Assembly (NCBI RefSeq): GCF_036053395.1
Contig: NZ_CP107942.1
Location: 6,838,501 to 6,902,500 of the forward strand
DNA from: Actinoplanes sp. NBC_00393
GTDB lineage: Bacteria; Actinomycetota; Actinomycetes; Mycobacteriales; Micromonosporaceae
Direction: 5' to 3'
Length of the DNA stretch: 64,000 nt
The notes below the pieces were generated by a model. The model was not told the origin of the DNA and did not search any database. It saw only the letters and a list, made by a program, of their open reading frames with translations. Within the stretch, counting starts at the first letter, position 1. The number at the start of each line of letters is the position of its first letter. Of the stretch, positions 8,318 through 15,587 are shown in pieces. Made by a program: the position numbers and the translations under genes.

Positions 8318-9385
8318 TCAGTAGGGGTTTCCGGTGCCGGGCAGGCGGCCTCGCAGGAGACCGCCCATGCGGCCGGGCAGGTCGGGGTCGGCGCGGAGCG
8401 GCGGGCTGTCGGTGTGAGCGCGGCCGGCCAGGCCCGCGACCAGCTCGCGCAGCGCGGCCACCGCATCGGTCTGCGGGCGCCAGCCCAGCTCGGCCGCCGC
8501 ACGGTCGCAGCTCATCAGCGGCGCTTTCAGCGCCAGCCGGACCCAACCCCGATCCACCGGCTGCAGCCGCAACCACCAGCTGAGCGCGGCGGCGCCCTCG
8601 AGCAGAAGACCAGGAACAGGCAGGGGTACGCCGTGGAAAGCGTCCCCGACCACCCGCGGATCGAGCACCGGGCCGGCCGCGATGTTGAAGGCGCCCCGCA
8701 CGTCGGCCCGGAGTGCCCGCACATAGGCGTCGGCGACGTCGTCGGCGTGCACCGCCTGCATGCGCAGACCCGGATGTTGCGGCAGCAGCGGGATCCAGCC
8801 GAAGCTGAGCAACCGGGCGGGCAGCAGCGGTCCGGCGAAGTAGCGGCCGATCTCGGTGCCGGCGTCCCGCTGGAAGATCAGGCCGGGCCGCAGCCGGACC
8901 ACCCGCAGCGTCGGGTGGTCGCTCTCGATCTCGTCGAGCATCCGTTCCACGAGTGACTTGTGGCGGCTGTAGGACGATTCCGGCACGCCCGTGCGCAACC
9001 AGGTCTCCTTGACGAACGCCCACTTCGGCCCGGGCGCGTAGACACCGACCGACGAGGCGTGCATGATCGCCGGCACGCCGGCCCGCACGACAGCCCGGAA
9101 GACGGAGCGGCTGCCCAGCACGTTCGTCCGGTACAGCCGCTGCTGGTCGTGACTCGGCTGAATCTGCCAGGCCAGGTTCACCACGGCGTCCGCGCCGGCG
9201 AAGATCTCGGCGAGGCGGTCGGTGGCGTCGTCGGCGCCTACATCGACGGTGTGCCAGGGGATGCCGGGATTGTCCGGTGCGCGGCGGGACACACCGACGG
9301 GTTCGACGTCGGGTTCGGTGGCGCGGAGGCGGCGCAACAGGGCTGTACCGGCGTTGCCGCTGGCTCCCACGATCACTACACGCAT
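8318..9385 (-). CDS. NAD-dependent epimerase/dehydratase (extended SDR)
   Basis: 355 residues. Rossmann nucleotide-binding motif VGASGNAG at residues 5-12, an NLAWQ segment after strand beta4, the catalytic serine region HASSVGVYAPG, and the YxxxK motif as YSRHK. C-terminal half matches NAD-dependent sugar epimerase/dehydratase family members. Substrate unknown. Start ATG 9385 gives the MRVVIVGASG beginning expected for the fold. The upstream 741 bp have no gene that I can support. Confidence 0.82.
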   Translation of the reverse strand: MRVVIVGASGNAGTALLRRLRATEPDVEPVGVSRRAPDNPGIPWHTVDVGADDATDRLAEIFAGADAVVNLAWQIQPSHDQQRLYRTNVLGSRSVFRAVVRAGVPAIMHASSVGVYAPGPKWAFVKETWLRTGVPESSYSRHKSLVERMLDEIESDHPTLRVVRLRPGLIFQRDAGTEIGRYFAGPLLPARLLSFGWIPLLPQHPGLRMQAVHADDVADAYVRALRADVRGAFNIAAGPVLDPRVVGDAFHGVPLPVPGLLLEGAAALSWWLRLQPVDRGWVRLALKAPLMSCDRAAAELGWRPQTDAVAALRELVAGLAGRAHTDSPPLRADPDLPGRMGGLLRGRLPGTGNPY

Positions 9386-10126
9386 GGGGTTTCGCGTACC
9401 CAGCAGGGTGGGCTTGAACCGCGGTCGGCATTCTGGCCTTGGTGTGCGCGTTGCAGGTCGCCGGGTTCGGATGCCTTTTCGGCGTGCGGCGTCGATCCCA
9501 CGTTCTGCGTCCTCGCGCTGGGACGGCGTCGGCCCCGTGGTCCGCGTGCCGGTATTGCCAGGGCGGCCCTCCCGACCCAGCCCCGCGGCCCGGGGTGACC
9601 GCTTCGCGCCCACCCACCTTCTGCGACCTGGCGTTACCAAGCGGCTACACATTTCTGTGGTCCGGGGTTATCGACGGGCGGCGCCGCCTCAAGGGTTCGC
9701 GATCCGGCGTTTTTGCCTCGGCTGCGCGGCCTTCCTTCTTCTTGTTTCGGCCCCGGCCGGTCGGGTTCGGGTTTCCGCGGTTCGGGCCGGGCATGCGTTC
9801 GCGGAGTTCGCCGCCGACCGCGGCGCGTCGGTCTGATGTTTTCGGCTGCCGGCTGGATTTCGCTATCCGGCGTCCTTCGCTATCGATCCAGGTCGCTGCT
9901 GGTTTCGTGCGCCGCCGGCGTTTCCACGTCAGCCCGGCCCCGGCCTGCCCGGTTCCGCAACACGCCGGACGGCGCCGCCGGATCCGTCCCGGCGGCGCCG
10001 TCCGGCGTCGCATCTTCATTTGCTTGTTGCGTTGCGCTCGGCGCTGCCTCAGATCCGTTGCGGGCTGCGGCGTTGCGCCTGCGACTTCGATGCAGCGTCG
10101 CACCCATCGCTTGCTGCGGTGATGCG
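9386..10126. other. 741-bp stretch with no supported gene
   Basis: Lies upstream of the epimerase and downstream of lsr2 on the same strand. Open frames here read as Arg/Pro-rich low-complexity peptides and look like shadows. Base use differs from neighbouring genes: the plus strand has many TTCGG/TTTCGG runs. The only clear structure is a 20-bp hairpin at 9962-10008. Confidence 0.6.
9962..10008 (-). terminator. Very strong hairpin downstream of lsr2
   Basis: ACGCCGGACGGCGCCGCCGG, 7-nt loop ATCCGTC, then an exact 20-nt reverse complement. It begins 118 bp past the lsr2 stop codon. No T-tract on the lsr2 side; actinobacterial terminators often lack one. The plus strand continues with CATCTTCATTT, so it might also act in the other direction. 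Confidence 0.65.
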
Positions 10127-10474
10127 TTATCGCTTGCTGTGGTAGGCCTCGACGACGTGACTCGGGATCCGGCCACGCTCGGACACGTTGTGCCCGTTCT
10201 TGTTGGCCCACTCGCGGATGGCCTGGTTCTGGTCGCGGCTGGACCGGCTCGTCGCAGCCGGAGCGGCCCGCCGGGCGGCGGCCGGAGCACCACCGTTGCG
10301 GCCCAGCCGGGTCGCAGCGGAGAGGAACGGTTCCAGGGCCTTACGCAGCTTGCCGGCGTTCTTCTCGGACAGGTCGATCGTGTAGTTCACGCCGTCGAGC
10401 CCAAATTCAACGGTGCGGTCGGCTTCGCCTCCGTCGAGGTCGTCGGTGAGAAGGGTAATTATCTGCTTGGCCAT
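10127..10474 (-). CDS. lsr2: Lsr2 nucleoid-associated protein (xenogeneic silencer)
   Basis: 115 residues, the usual Lsr2 size. The N-terminal dimerisation domain starts [18 protein letters not shown], followed by the [16 protein letters not shown] strand region. An Ala/Arg linker leads to the DNA-binding domain, with [19 protein letters not shown] containing the RGR AT-hook-like minor-groove motif. Known role of the family: H-NS-like bridging and silencing of AT-rich DNA. ATG 10474 has GTAGGAGC upstream (10493-10486). Confidence 0.96.
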   Translation of the reverse strand: MAKQIITLLTDDLDGGEADRTVEFGLDGVNYTIDLSEKNAGKLRKALEPFLSAATRLGRNGGAPAAARRAAPAATSRSSRDQNQAIREWANKNGHNVSERGRIPSHVVEAYHSKR

Positions 10475-10902
10475 GTGTGTGTCGCTCCTACAGCGATGTC
10501 ATTCGGGTGACAGTTGCGCCCGCGCGGAGTTCTCAGCCGCGAATGGTCGTCGTCACATTCATTCTGGCGCGTTCGCGGTATCCAATGCAAATTGTGCGTT
10601 CTGGCATGTCGCAATTGCTGGGGGTGACTGATCCCCGAACTCGTTTTCAGCACCGTGAATGCGCGCCCCCTTCACCTGTACGCCGGCCGGCGCTGCCAGG
10701 CAGGGTTCGCGTTGCTACTGACAGTCAGTTCGGCTCGGCCTGTTCCGGCTGATCTCCGTTCGCACAGCCTTGCCTCGCAATCGCAAGCAGTCGAGGCACG
10801 GGCCGACGGGGAGCGGAGTCAGTGAGCGGCCAGCATCAGACGGCAGGGGCCAAGCGCAATCGCAGCGGCGTATCGCCGGGACGCCCGGACGGCTGCACTG
10901 CT

Positions 10903-10990
10903 CCCGCTATGCGCCCAGGTTCGACTCCAGTCCCGCTATCTGCCCAGGTTCGCCTCTCGGCGCGCTATCTGCCCAGGTTCCACTCCAGGC
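10903..10990. repeat. Three degenerate 29-bp tandem units
   Basis: CGCTAT starts at 10905, 10934 and 10963, each followed by (CT)GCCCAGGTTC. A more divergent copy (CCGTTATCTG) may lie near 11067. The GGTTCGACTCC in the first unit resembles a tRNA T-loop, but its flanks do not pair. Confidence 0.7.
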
Positions 10991-11118
10991 GCGCCGGATA
11001 ACAGCACTTCGGCTCCACTGTCTGCGGAGATCCGGCTCCGGGCACGCTCGGACAGCGTCCAGTCCCCGTTATCTGTCGAAATCCAGCCCGGCAGGGCAGT
11101 GGCCATCTGGCGGCGCGC

Positions 11119-11184
11119 GTCTCCTTGGAACGCGCGGTCTCCTTGGAACGCGCGGTCTCCTTGGAACGCGCGGTCTCCTTGGAA
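11119..11184. repeat. 18-bp tandem repeat, 3.7 copies
   Basis: Unit GTCTCCTTGGAACGCGCG at 11119, 11137 and 11155 without a mismatch, plus a partial copy at 11173. Perfect identity suggests recent expansion by slippage. Confidence 0.92.
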
Positions 11185-11433
11185 GAGGTCAACGCCTAGG
11201 TACTGGGTGCGGTGCCGACCTGGCTTGACCGCGAAGGGCTCGGAGATTCGTGCTGCGCCAGCACCGCCACGCTGAAGGCCGTCGCCCGAACCACGAGTCG
11301 CGCCACCCCGGCGAACGGCCGCAAGGGGCCACCCACGGCGCCTGGGTTCGCCCACTGCGAACAGCACTGTCGATCAGCTGCTGCAAGGGTGTAAGCATGT
11401 AATCAAGTAATTCAAGGGTTATGGGAGGTTGGA

Positions 11434-11985
11434 ATGCGCCTTCGAGTTGCACCGCCCGGTGGGCGGTCCGAGCCACCCAACGCTGACGACGCGGCCGCCT
11501 GGGTGACCGGTGCGGTTCCGGACGGATGGTTCACCGAGCCGCCGGAAGTCGTCGTGGATCGCGACGAGATCATCATTTGGGGCCGGCTGCCACGGCCCGA
11601 ACTGGCTGCCGATGCGACCGATGCGGATCAGGCCGCTGGTCAGGCCGGGCGGATCGCCCAGTTCCGGGAGGACACCCGCGACGCCCGGATCCGGGTCGCC
11701 CGCCAGGTCGAACACCGCTACCAGCGCAAGGTCGCCTGGGGCATCCGCTGCGGAGACGCTTCCGAACTCTTCACCCACCTCGCCGCGCCGGTGATGACCC
11801 GGCTGCGCCAGCCCGAACGGCAGATCCTCGACACGCTGGTCGACTCCGGCGTGGCCCGTTCCCGCTCGGAAGCGCTGGCCTGGTGCGTGAAGCTGGTAGG
11901 CCGGCACACCGAAGACTGGCTCGGCGAGCTACGCAGTGCCATGACCAGGGTCGACGAACTACGCAGGCAGGGCCCGAACGCCTGA
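11434..11985 (+). CDS. Hypothetical protein, possible DNA-binding C-terminus
   Basis: 183 residues, not recognised. Codon use looks genuine and GGGAGG lies about 6 nt before ATG 11434. The N-terminus is acidic and Pro-rich (VVVDRDEIIIWGRLP), the middle is charged and helical, and the end contains RQILDTLVDSGVARSRSEALAWCVKLV, which looks like a ribbon-helix-helix-type segment, by eye only. A 12-bp hairpin terminator follows 26 bp after the stop. It is monocistronic in a repeat-rich area. No function is assigned. Confidence 0.65.
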   Translation: MRLRVAPPGGRSEPPNADDAAAWVTGAVPDGWFTEPPEVVVDRDEIIIWGRLPRPELAADATDADQAAGQAGRIAQFREDTRDARIRVARQVEHRYQRKVAWGIRCGDASELFTHLAAPVMTRLRQPERQILDTLVDSGVARSRSEALAWCVKLVGRHTEDWLGELRSAMTRVDELRRQGPNA

Positions 11986-12011
11986 CCTGCCGGCATCGAG
12001 CAGAGCGGAAA

Positions 12012-12039
12012 CGCCGGCTACCGCCTTCGGTAGCCGGCG
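12012..12039 (+). terminator. Hairpin terminator after the 11434 gene
   Basis: Perfect 12-bp stem CGCCGGCTACCG / CGGTAGCCGGCG with a CCTT loop, starting 26 nt after the stop codon. No T-tract. Confidence 0.75.
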
Positions 12040-12149
12040 CCTCCGACGGCCCCGCAAGACTCCTGACAAGCCGACGGAAAGTCACGGCCCCGCGGGACCC
12101 CTGACAAGCCGACGGAAAGTCGCGGGCAGGAACGGGGCAGCGTCAGGCA

Positions 12150-12320
12150 GCACCGAGGGGTTCGGCGAAGCTCGGACGAGCAGGAACCCAGGTGACGCCG
12201 ACAGGCTCGGCGAAGCTCGGGGCCAGCAGGAACCCAGAAAGCGCCGACAGGCTCGGCGAAGCTCGGGGCCAGCAGGAACCCAGGTAACGCCGACAGGCTC
12301 GGCGAAGCTCGGGCGAGCGG
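12150..12320. repeat. 45-46-bp tandem repeats
   Basis: TCGGCGAAGCTCGG begins at 12162, 12207, 12253 and 12299, with the linker (G)CCAGCAGGAACCCAG between copies. Copies two and three are nearly identical. Confidence 0.85.
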
Positions 12321-12379
12321 AGAACATGGCTGGCGACGCCGGGTGGGCACCGGTGGGGAGCGGATGGCTGAGGCGGCCG

Positions 12380-12385
12380 TAGGGT
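12380..12385 (+). promoter_or_regulatory. Putative -10 box of the HipA-like gene (leaderless)
   Basis: TAGGGT, 7 nt before GTG 12393. This supports 12393 rather than GTG 12384 (inside the box) as the start codon. Confidence 0.45.
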
Positions 12386-12392
12386 GATCTAC

Positions 12393-13118
12393 GTGCTGCG
12401 TGAGGTCACCGCTATTCGGTATGTCACCCCGCTTCGGGAAGGGGGCTCGCTTCCCGGCGTCGTCGAGGCTGACGACTTCGGGACGTATGTGGTGAAGTTC
12501 CGCGGGGCCGGGCAAGGGCCGCGGGCTCTGGTGGCGGAAGTGATCGCCGGGGAGCTGGCGCGGCGGCTCGGGCTGCCGGTTCCGGAGCTGGCCCGGGTGG
12601 AGCTCGATCCGGTGGTGGCGCGGGCTGAGCCGGACGAAGAGGTTCAGGAGCTGATCAAGGCCAGCGCCGGCGGGAATCTGGGCATGGATTTCCTGCCGGG
12701 GGCGCTCGGGTACGACCCGAACGCACACCCCGTCGAAGCGGGGCTGGCCAGCCGGGTGCTGGCGTTCGACGCCTTCGTCGAGAACGTGGACCGCAGCTGG
12801 CGTAACCCGAACCTGCTGATCTGGCACGGCGACCTCTGGCTCATCGACCACGGGGCGACCCTCTACTTTCATCACAACTGGCCGCGGGCGGCGACCGCGG
12901 TGCACAGGGCGTATCGCTGGGATGATCATGTGTTGAAGCCCTACGCCACACGGCTGGCCGAAGAGGGCCCGGCCCTGGCGGCGCGGATCACGCCGGCGCT
13001 CCTCGAGGAGGTCCTCGCGCTCGTTCCCGACGAGTGGCTGGATGACGAGGGCACCCGGGACGCATATCTGAACCACCTGTCGCAGCGCGCGGCCCAGCCG
13101 GAAGCGTGGTTGCCGTGA
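12393..13118 (+). CDS. HipA-like kinase-domain protein (HipA_2 family)
   Basis: 241 residues. It begins MLREVTAIRYVTPLREGGSLP, followed by VVKFRGAGQGPRALVAEVIAGELARRLG (nucleotide-binding lysine region), and a kinase-like core with FDAFVENVDRSWRNPNLLIW and WLIDHGATL, which correspond to the catalytic-loop Asp/Asn and metal-binding Asp of HipA-fold kinases. It lacks a HipB-type partner; the next gene is DUF3037, which overlaps by 1 nt (TGATG). Known as a conserved actinobacterial pair of unknown function; a kinase role is inferred from the fold. Confidence 0.78.
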   Translation: MLREVTAIRYVTPLREGGSLPGVVEADDFGTYVVKFRGAGQGPRALVAEVIAGELARRLGLPVPELARVELDPVVARAEPDEEVQELIKASAGGNLGMDFLPGALGYDPNAHPVEAGLASRVLAFDAFVENVDRSWRNPNLLIWHGDLWLIDHGATLYFHHNWPRAATAVHRAYRWDDHVLKPYATRLAEEGPALAARITPALLEEVLALVPDEWLDDEGTRDAYLNHLSQRAAQPEAWLP

Positions 13119-13483
13119 TGGCGCCCTACGAGTACGCGATCATCCAGGCCGTCCCACGGATCGAGCGCGGTGAGCTGATCAACGTTGGCGTGTTGCTCTA
13201 CTGCCAGCGGCATGAATTCCTCTCTGCCCGCACCCATCTGGACGAGGACCGGCTGCGCGCGCTGGACCCGGCCGCCGATGTGCCGGCCATCCGGGCCGCC
13301 CTGGAGTCCTGGGCGCGGACCTGCGCCGGTGGCGGCGCCTCCGAGCAGATGCGGCTGGGCGAACGCTTCCGCTGGCTGGTCGCGCCGCGCAGCACAGTGC
13401 TTCGCGCCGGGCCGGTCCACATGGGCCTGGCAGCGGACCCGGCCGCCGAGTTGGAGAGGCTCGTGGACCTGCTGGTCCGCTGA
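13118..13483 (+). CDS. DUF3037 family protein
   Basis: 121 residues. Matches DUF3037: starts with YEYAIIQAVPRIERGELINVGVLLYC, then FLSARTHLDEDRLRALDP and RFRWLVAPRSTVLRAGPVH. Function unknown. The family commonly sits next to HipA-like kinase-domain genes, as here, with a TGATG start/stop overlap, so the two products are probably made in fixed ratio and may interact. Confidence 0.82.
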   Translation: MAPYEYAIIQAVPRIERGELINVGVLLYCQRHEFLSARTHLDEDRLRALDPAADVPAIRAALESWARTCAGGGASEQMRLGERFRWLVAPRSTVLRAGPVHMGLAADPAAELERLVDLLVR

Positions 13484-13536
13484 CCACCAAACGGAAGCCG
13501 AGCCAAAGCCGCCCACGGAACAAAGCACGAGCGACA

Positions 13537-13690
13537 AAGGCCAAGGTGGCGAGCCCAGGGCGACAAGGCTCAGGTGGCAAGCCCAAGGTGAAAAGGCCCA
13601 GGTGGCGAGGCCCAGGTGGCGAGCCCAGGTTGAAAAGGCCCAGGTGGCGAGCCCAGGATGGCAAGGCCAAAATGGCGACGCCAAGGTGCC
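13537..13690. repeat. Degenerate GGTGGCGAGCCCAGG repeat array
   Basis: At least five imperfect copies of (CA)GGTGGCGAGCCCAGG, spaced irregularly by AAGG/TGAAAAGGC linkers, directly after the DUF3037 gene and before the convergent transglutaminase gene. Reading frames across it give Gly/Ala/Trp or Lys/Arg repeats and are not convincing genes. Confidence 0.8.
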
Positions 13691-13749
13691 TAACGAGACA
13701 ACGCGGCCAGGGCCGATGGCTGGGCGCAGAAACGTCAGCGCGCCCAATG

Positions 13750-14682
13750 TCAGGACATGGTCGAGGTGCGCCGGACCAGGTTGACCGAGGCCCGGACGCC
13801 GCGGGGCGAATGGCAGACGACCGCATCACCCGGGTGGAGCCGCGGGTCCTCGGTATAGCGGACCACCAGCTTCTCCTCAGCGACCCGGTCCCCCGCGTCC
13901 GCCGCCAGCAACAGCTCCGCGAGCTCGTCCACCAAAGCCAGCTCGACCGGCTGCCACGGCGGCAGATGCGACCAGGCGTCCTCGAACGACCGCCCGGCCA
14001 TCTGATCGGCCAGGTCAGCTGTGTAGCCCCACGTGTCCCAAAGCAGCAACTCGTCGCCCATCCGGTGGGCCAGCTCGGTCAGCACATACTGACCGATCAT
14101 GCGGGAGCCGCCGATGGGATGACCGGGCCCCACCCCGTACGTCGAGGGGTCGTCACCACCGCGGCAGGCCAGCCAGGACTGCGCCGCCGTGCGCAGGCCG
14201 CCGGAGCCGAGTGGGACGTCCGCGACGTCCACCGGGAAGCCGGCCGCGGGGTCCAGTTGGGCGTCGACGGCGACCCATCGGGCACCGTCGTGATACTCCG
14301 CGATCACGTGGTCGGTGTGGAAGCCCTCATCCAGGTAGTCGGCGAAACCGACCCGGCTGCGCGCCGGCACGCCGTGAGCCCGCAGGGCCGCCACGGTCAG
14401 CAGCGTGAAGTCCCGGCAGCAGCCGACGATCCGCTGCTCCGCCGGCCGGGGCGCGTCGAGCGGCGCGGTGAACCGGGAAGCGTCCGCGTCGAGCATGCGA
14501 TCGACCCAGCGGCTGTCGATCTCGGCGAGCCGGGCGGGGGAAAACGGCAGGCCGGAGGCCCGATAGTGCACGACGAGGTTGCGGACCACGGCCGCGATCC
14601 CGTTGACGTCGTCGGGCAGAGCGGTGAGCCGGGCGAGATGGTGCCGCGGATCGGAGTAGGCGGTCTGTCGCGTGTAGTCCAT
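13750..14682 (-). CDS. Transglutaminase-like (papain-fold) protein
   Basis: 310 residues, no signal peptide. The catalytic Cys is in QRIVGCCRDFTLL, followed by LRAHGVPARSRVGF; the histidine lies in DHVIAEYH and the aspartate in WVAVDAQLD, the Cys-His-Asp order of transglutaminase-like proteins. Closest role would be a bacterial cysteine peptidase or amidase, substrate unknown. ATG 14682 lies 5 nt after the MerR-family stop, so it is the second gene of a two-gene operon and may be controlled by that regulator. Confidence 0.8.
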   Translation of the reverse strand: MDYTRQTAYSDPRHHLARLTALPDDVNGIAAVVRNLVVHYRASGLPFSPARLAEIDSRWVDRMLDADASRFTAPLDAPRPAEQRIVGCCRDFTLLTVAALRAHGVPARSRVGFADYLDEGFHTDHVIAEYHDGARWVAVDAQLDPAAGFPVDVADVPLGSGGLRTAAQSWLACRGGDDPSTYGVGPGHPIGGSRMIGQYVLTELAHRMGDELLLWDTWGYTADLADQMAGRSFEDAWSHLPPWQPVELALVDELAELLLAADAGDRVAEEKLVVRYTEDPRLHPGDAVVCHSPRGVRASVNLVRRTSTMS

Positions 14683-14687
14683 GAACT

Positions 14688-15509
14688 TCACCCTTCGATC
14701 GGTTGTGCGACGTGCGCGAACGGGTCGCTTCCGCTGAGCCGCTCCCACGAGTCGAGGTAGATCTCCCGCGGCGAGGCGGCGAGAAGGTGACCGGCCGCGG
14801 AGACGTGCGCCCAGACGGCCTCATAGGCCTGGGCGATCCGCGGGAAGAAGCAGTCGTCCCGGATCACCACGGCGTAGGCCATCAGCTGCTCCGGCTCCAT
14901 CCGGATGGTGAGCCGGCCGACCGGCTCGACCGACCCCGAATACGGCACGCAGACCTCGATGGCCGTCTCACCGTCCGGAGTGACCGGAGCCGGATAGATC
15001 ACCCAGTGCTCGCCGGTGGCGGTCGCGCCCTGCTCCTCGAGGTGCCGGCGGATCTCCCACTCGGCCGAGCCCATGGCGGTGACCAGATTCGGCTGGTCGA
15101 CAACGATCTGGAGGGTGGCCACCTTCTGTGCGGGCCGCAGGGCGATGTGCACCGGGTAATCCCGGTCGGGCTCGTTGCCGTGCACCAGACGGGTGCGCAA
15201 CCAGGTGTAACTCTCCCGCCGGGCGGCGACCGCCGCCTCCTCGGTGGCCCACCAGCGATCAAGTCGCTGCGCCGCCTCGGCGTCGGGCAGGTCGATCAGC
15301 TCGGTGATGACCGCGAGCGGCATGCCGAGCCGGCGCAGCAGGCTGATCCGCCCGGCCCGCTCCAACTGGTCGGCCGAATATCGCCGGTAGTTGCTGTCGG
15401 CATCCACCTCGGCGGGTGGGAGCAGGCCGGAGACGTCATAGAGCCGGAGCGCCTTGATGGACAGACCGGCCCGGCGGCCGAACTCGCTGATCGTCATCGA
15501 CATGCACAT
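14688..15509 (-). CDS. MerR-family regulator with GyrI-like effector domain
   Basis: 273 residues. N-terminal winged helix MTISEFGRRAGLSIKALRLYDVSGLLPPAEVD, then a coiled-coil and a C-terminal domain (about 120-260) resembling the GyrI/BmrR effector-binding fold, ending IYLDSWERLSG. Such proteins bind hydrophobic drugs or metabolites. Several in-frame ATGs (15509, 15503, 15497) are close together; I give the longest. Likely autoregulates the operon with the transglutaminase-like gene. Confidence 0.82.
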   Translation of the reverse strand: MCMSMTISEFGRRAGLSIKALRLYDVSGLLPPAEVDADSNYRRYSADQLERAGRISLLRRLGMPLAVITELIDLPDAEAAQRLDRWWATEEAAVAARRESYTWLRTRLVHGNEPDRDYPVHIALRPAQKVATLQIVVDQPNLVTAMGSAEWEIRRHLEEQGATATGEHWVIYPAPVTPDGETAIEVCVPYSGSVEPVGRLTIRMEPEQLMAYAVVIRDDCFFPRIAQAYEAVWAHVSAAGHLLAASPREIYLDSWERLSGSDPFAHVAQPIEG

Positions 15510-15587
15510 GATGGTGAGGCCTGCCCCAGGGGCCGAGTAAAGACCTAAGGGGCTTCCGGAAACGCGGATAAAGGGCAGACTGAGCGG

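Larger units (their letters stand above)
10475..11433. other. 959-bp gene-poor stretch with two repeat arrays
   Basis: Contains the lsr2 promoter side (relatively AT-rich, with GCAAATTGTGC and the palindrome GCAATTGC around 10585-10620, possible Lsr2 autoregulatory sites), a 29-bp degenerate triplicate at about 10905-10990, and an 18-bp tandem array at 11119-11184. Open frames across it translate the repeats (LLGTRG or FQGDRA series) and do not look like genes. No tRNA was found. Confidence 0.6.
11986..12379. other. Gene-free stretch filled by a terminator and tandem repeats
   Basis: Begins with the hairpin at 12012-12039, then a duplicated 38-bp element (GACAAGCCGACGGAAAGTC at 12065 and 12103), then about 3.5 copies of a 45-46-bp repeat to about 12320. 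No gene supported. Confidence 0.65.

Noticed and set aside
9439..10510. Several open frames of 180-265 codons in the lsr2-epimerase gap and over lsr2
   Set aside because: Arg/Pro/Ser-rich shadows with no recognisable domain; some run antisense through lsr2, which is certain.
10905..10935. GGTTCGACTCC looks like a tRNA T-loop
   Set aside because: The five bases on each side (CCAGG and CCAGT) do not pair, and there is no acceptor stem, D-arm or anticodon arm around it; it is one copy of a degenerate repeat.
11119..11184. Possible CRISPR array
   Set aside because: The 18-bp units are directly contiguous with no spacers, and there are no cas genes in the window.
10770..11228. Long open frame with LLGTRG repeats
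   Set aside because: Every frame on both strands across this stretch is repetitive because of the 18-bp unit; no ribosome site, no family match.
12384..12392. GTG 12384 as the HipA-like gene start
   Set aside because: It lies inside the TAGGGT box; GTG 12393 is 7 nt after the box and starts with the MLREVTAIRY expected for the family.
13484..13749. Open frames with Gly/Ala/Trp or Lys/Arg repeats over the GGTGGCGAGCCC array
   Set aside because: They come from the tandem repeat, overlap the DUF3037 and transglutaminase genes and have no start signals.
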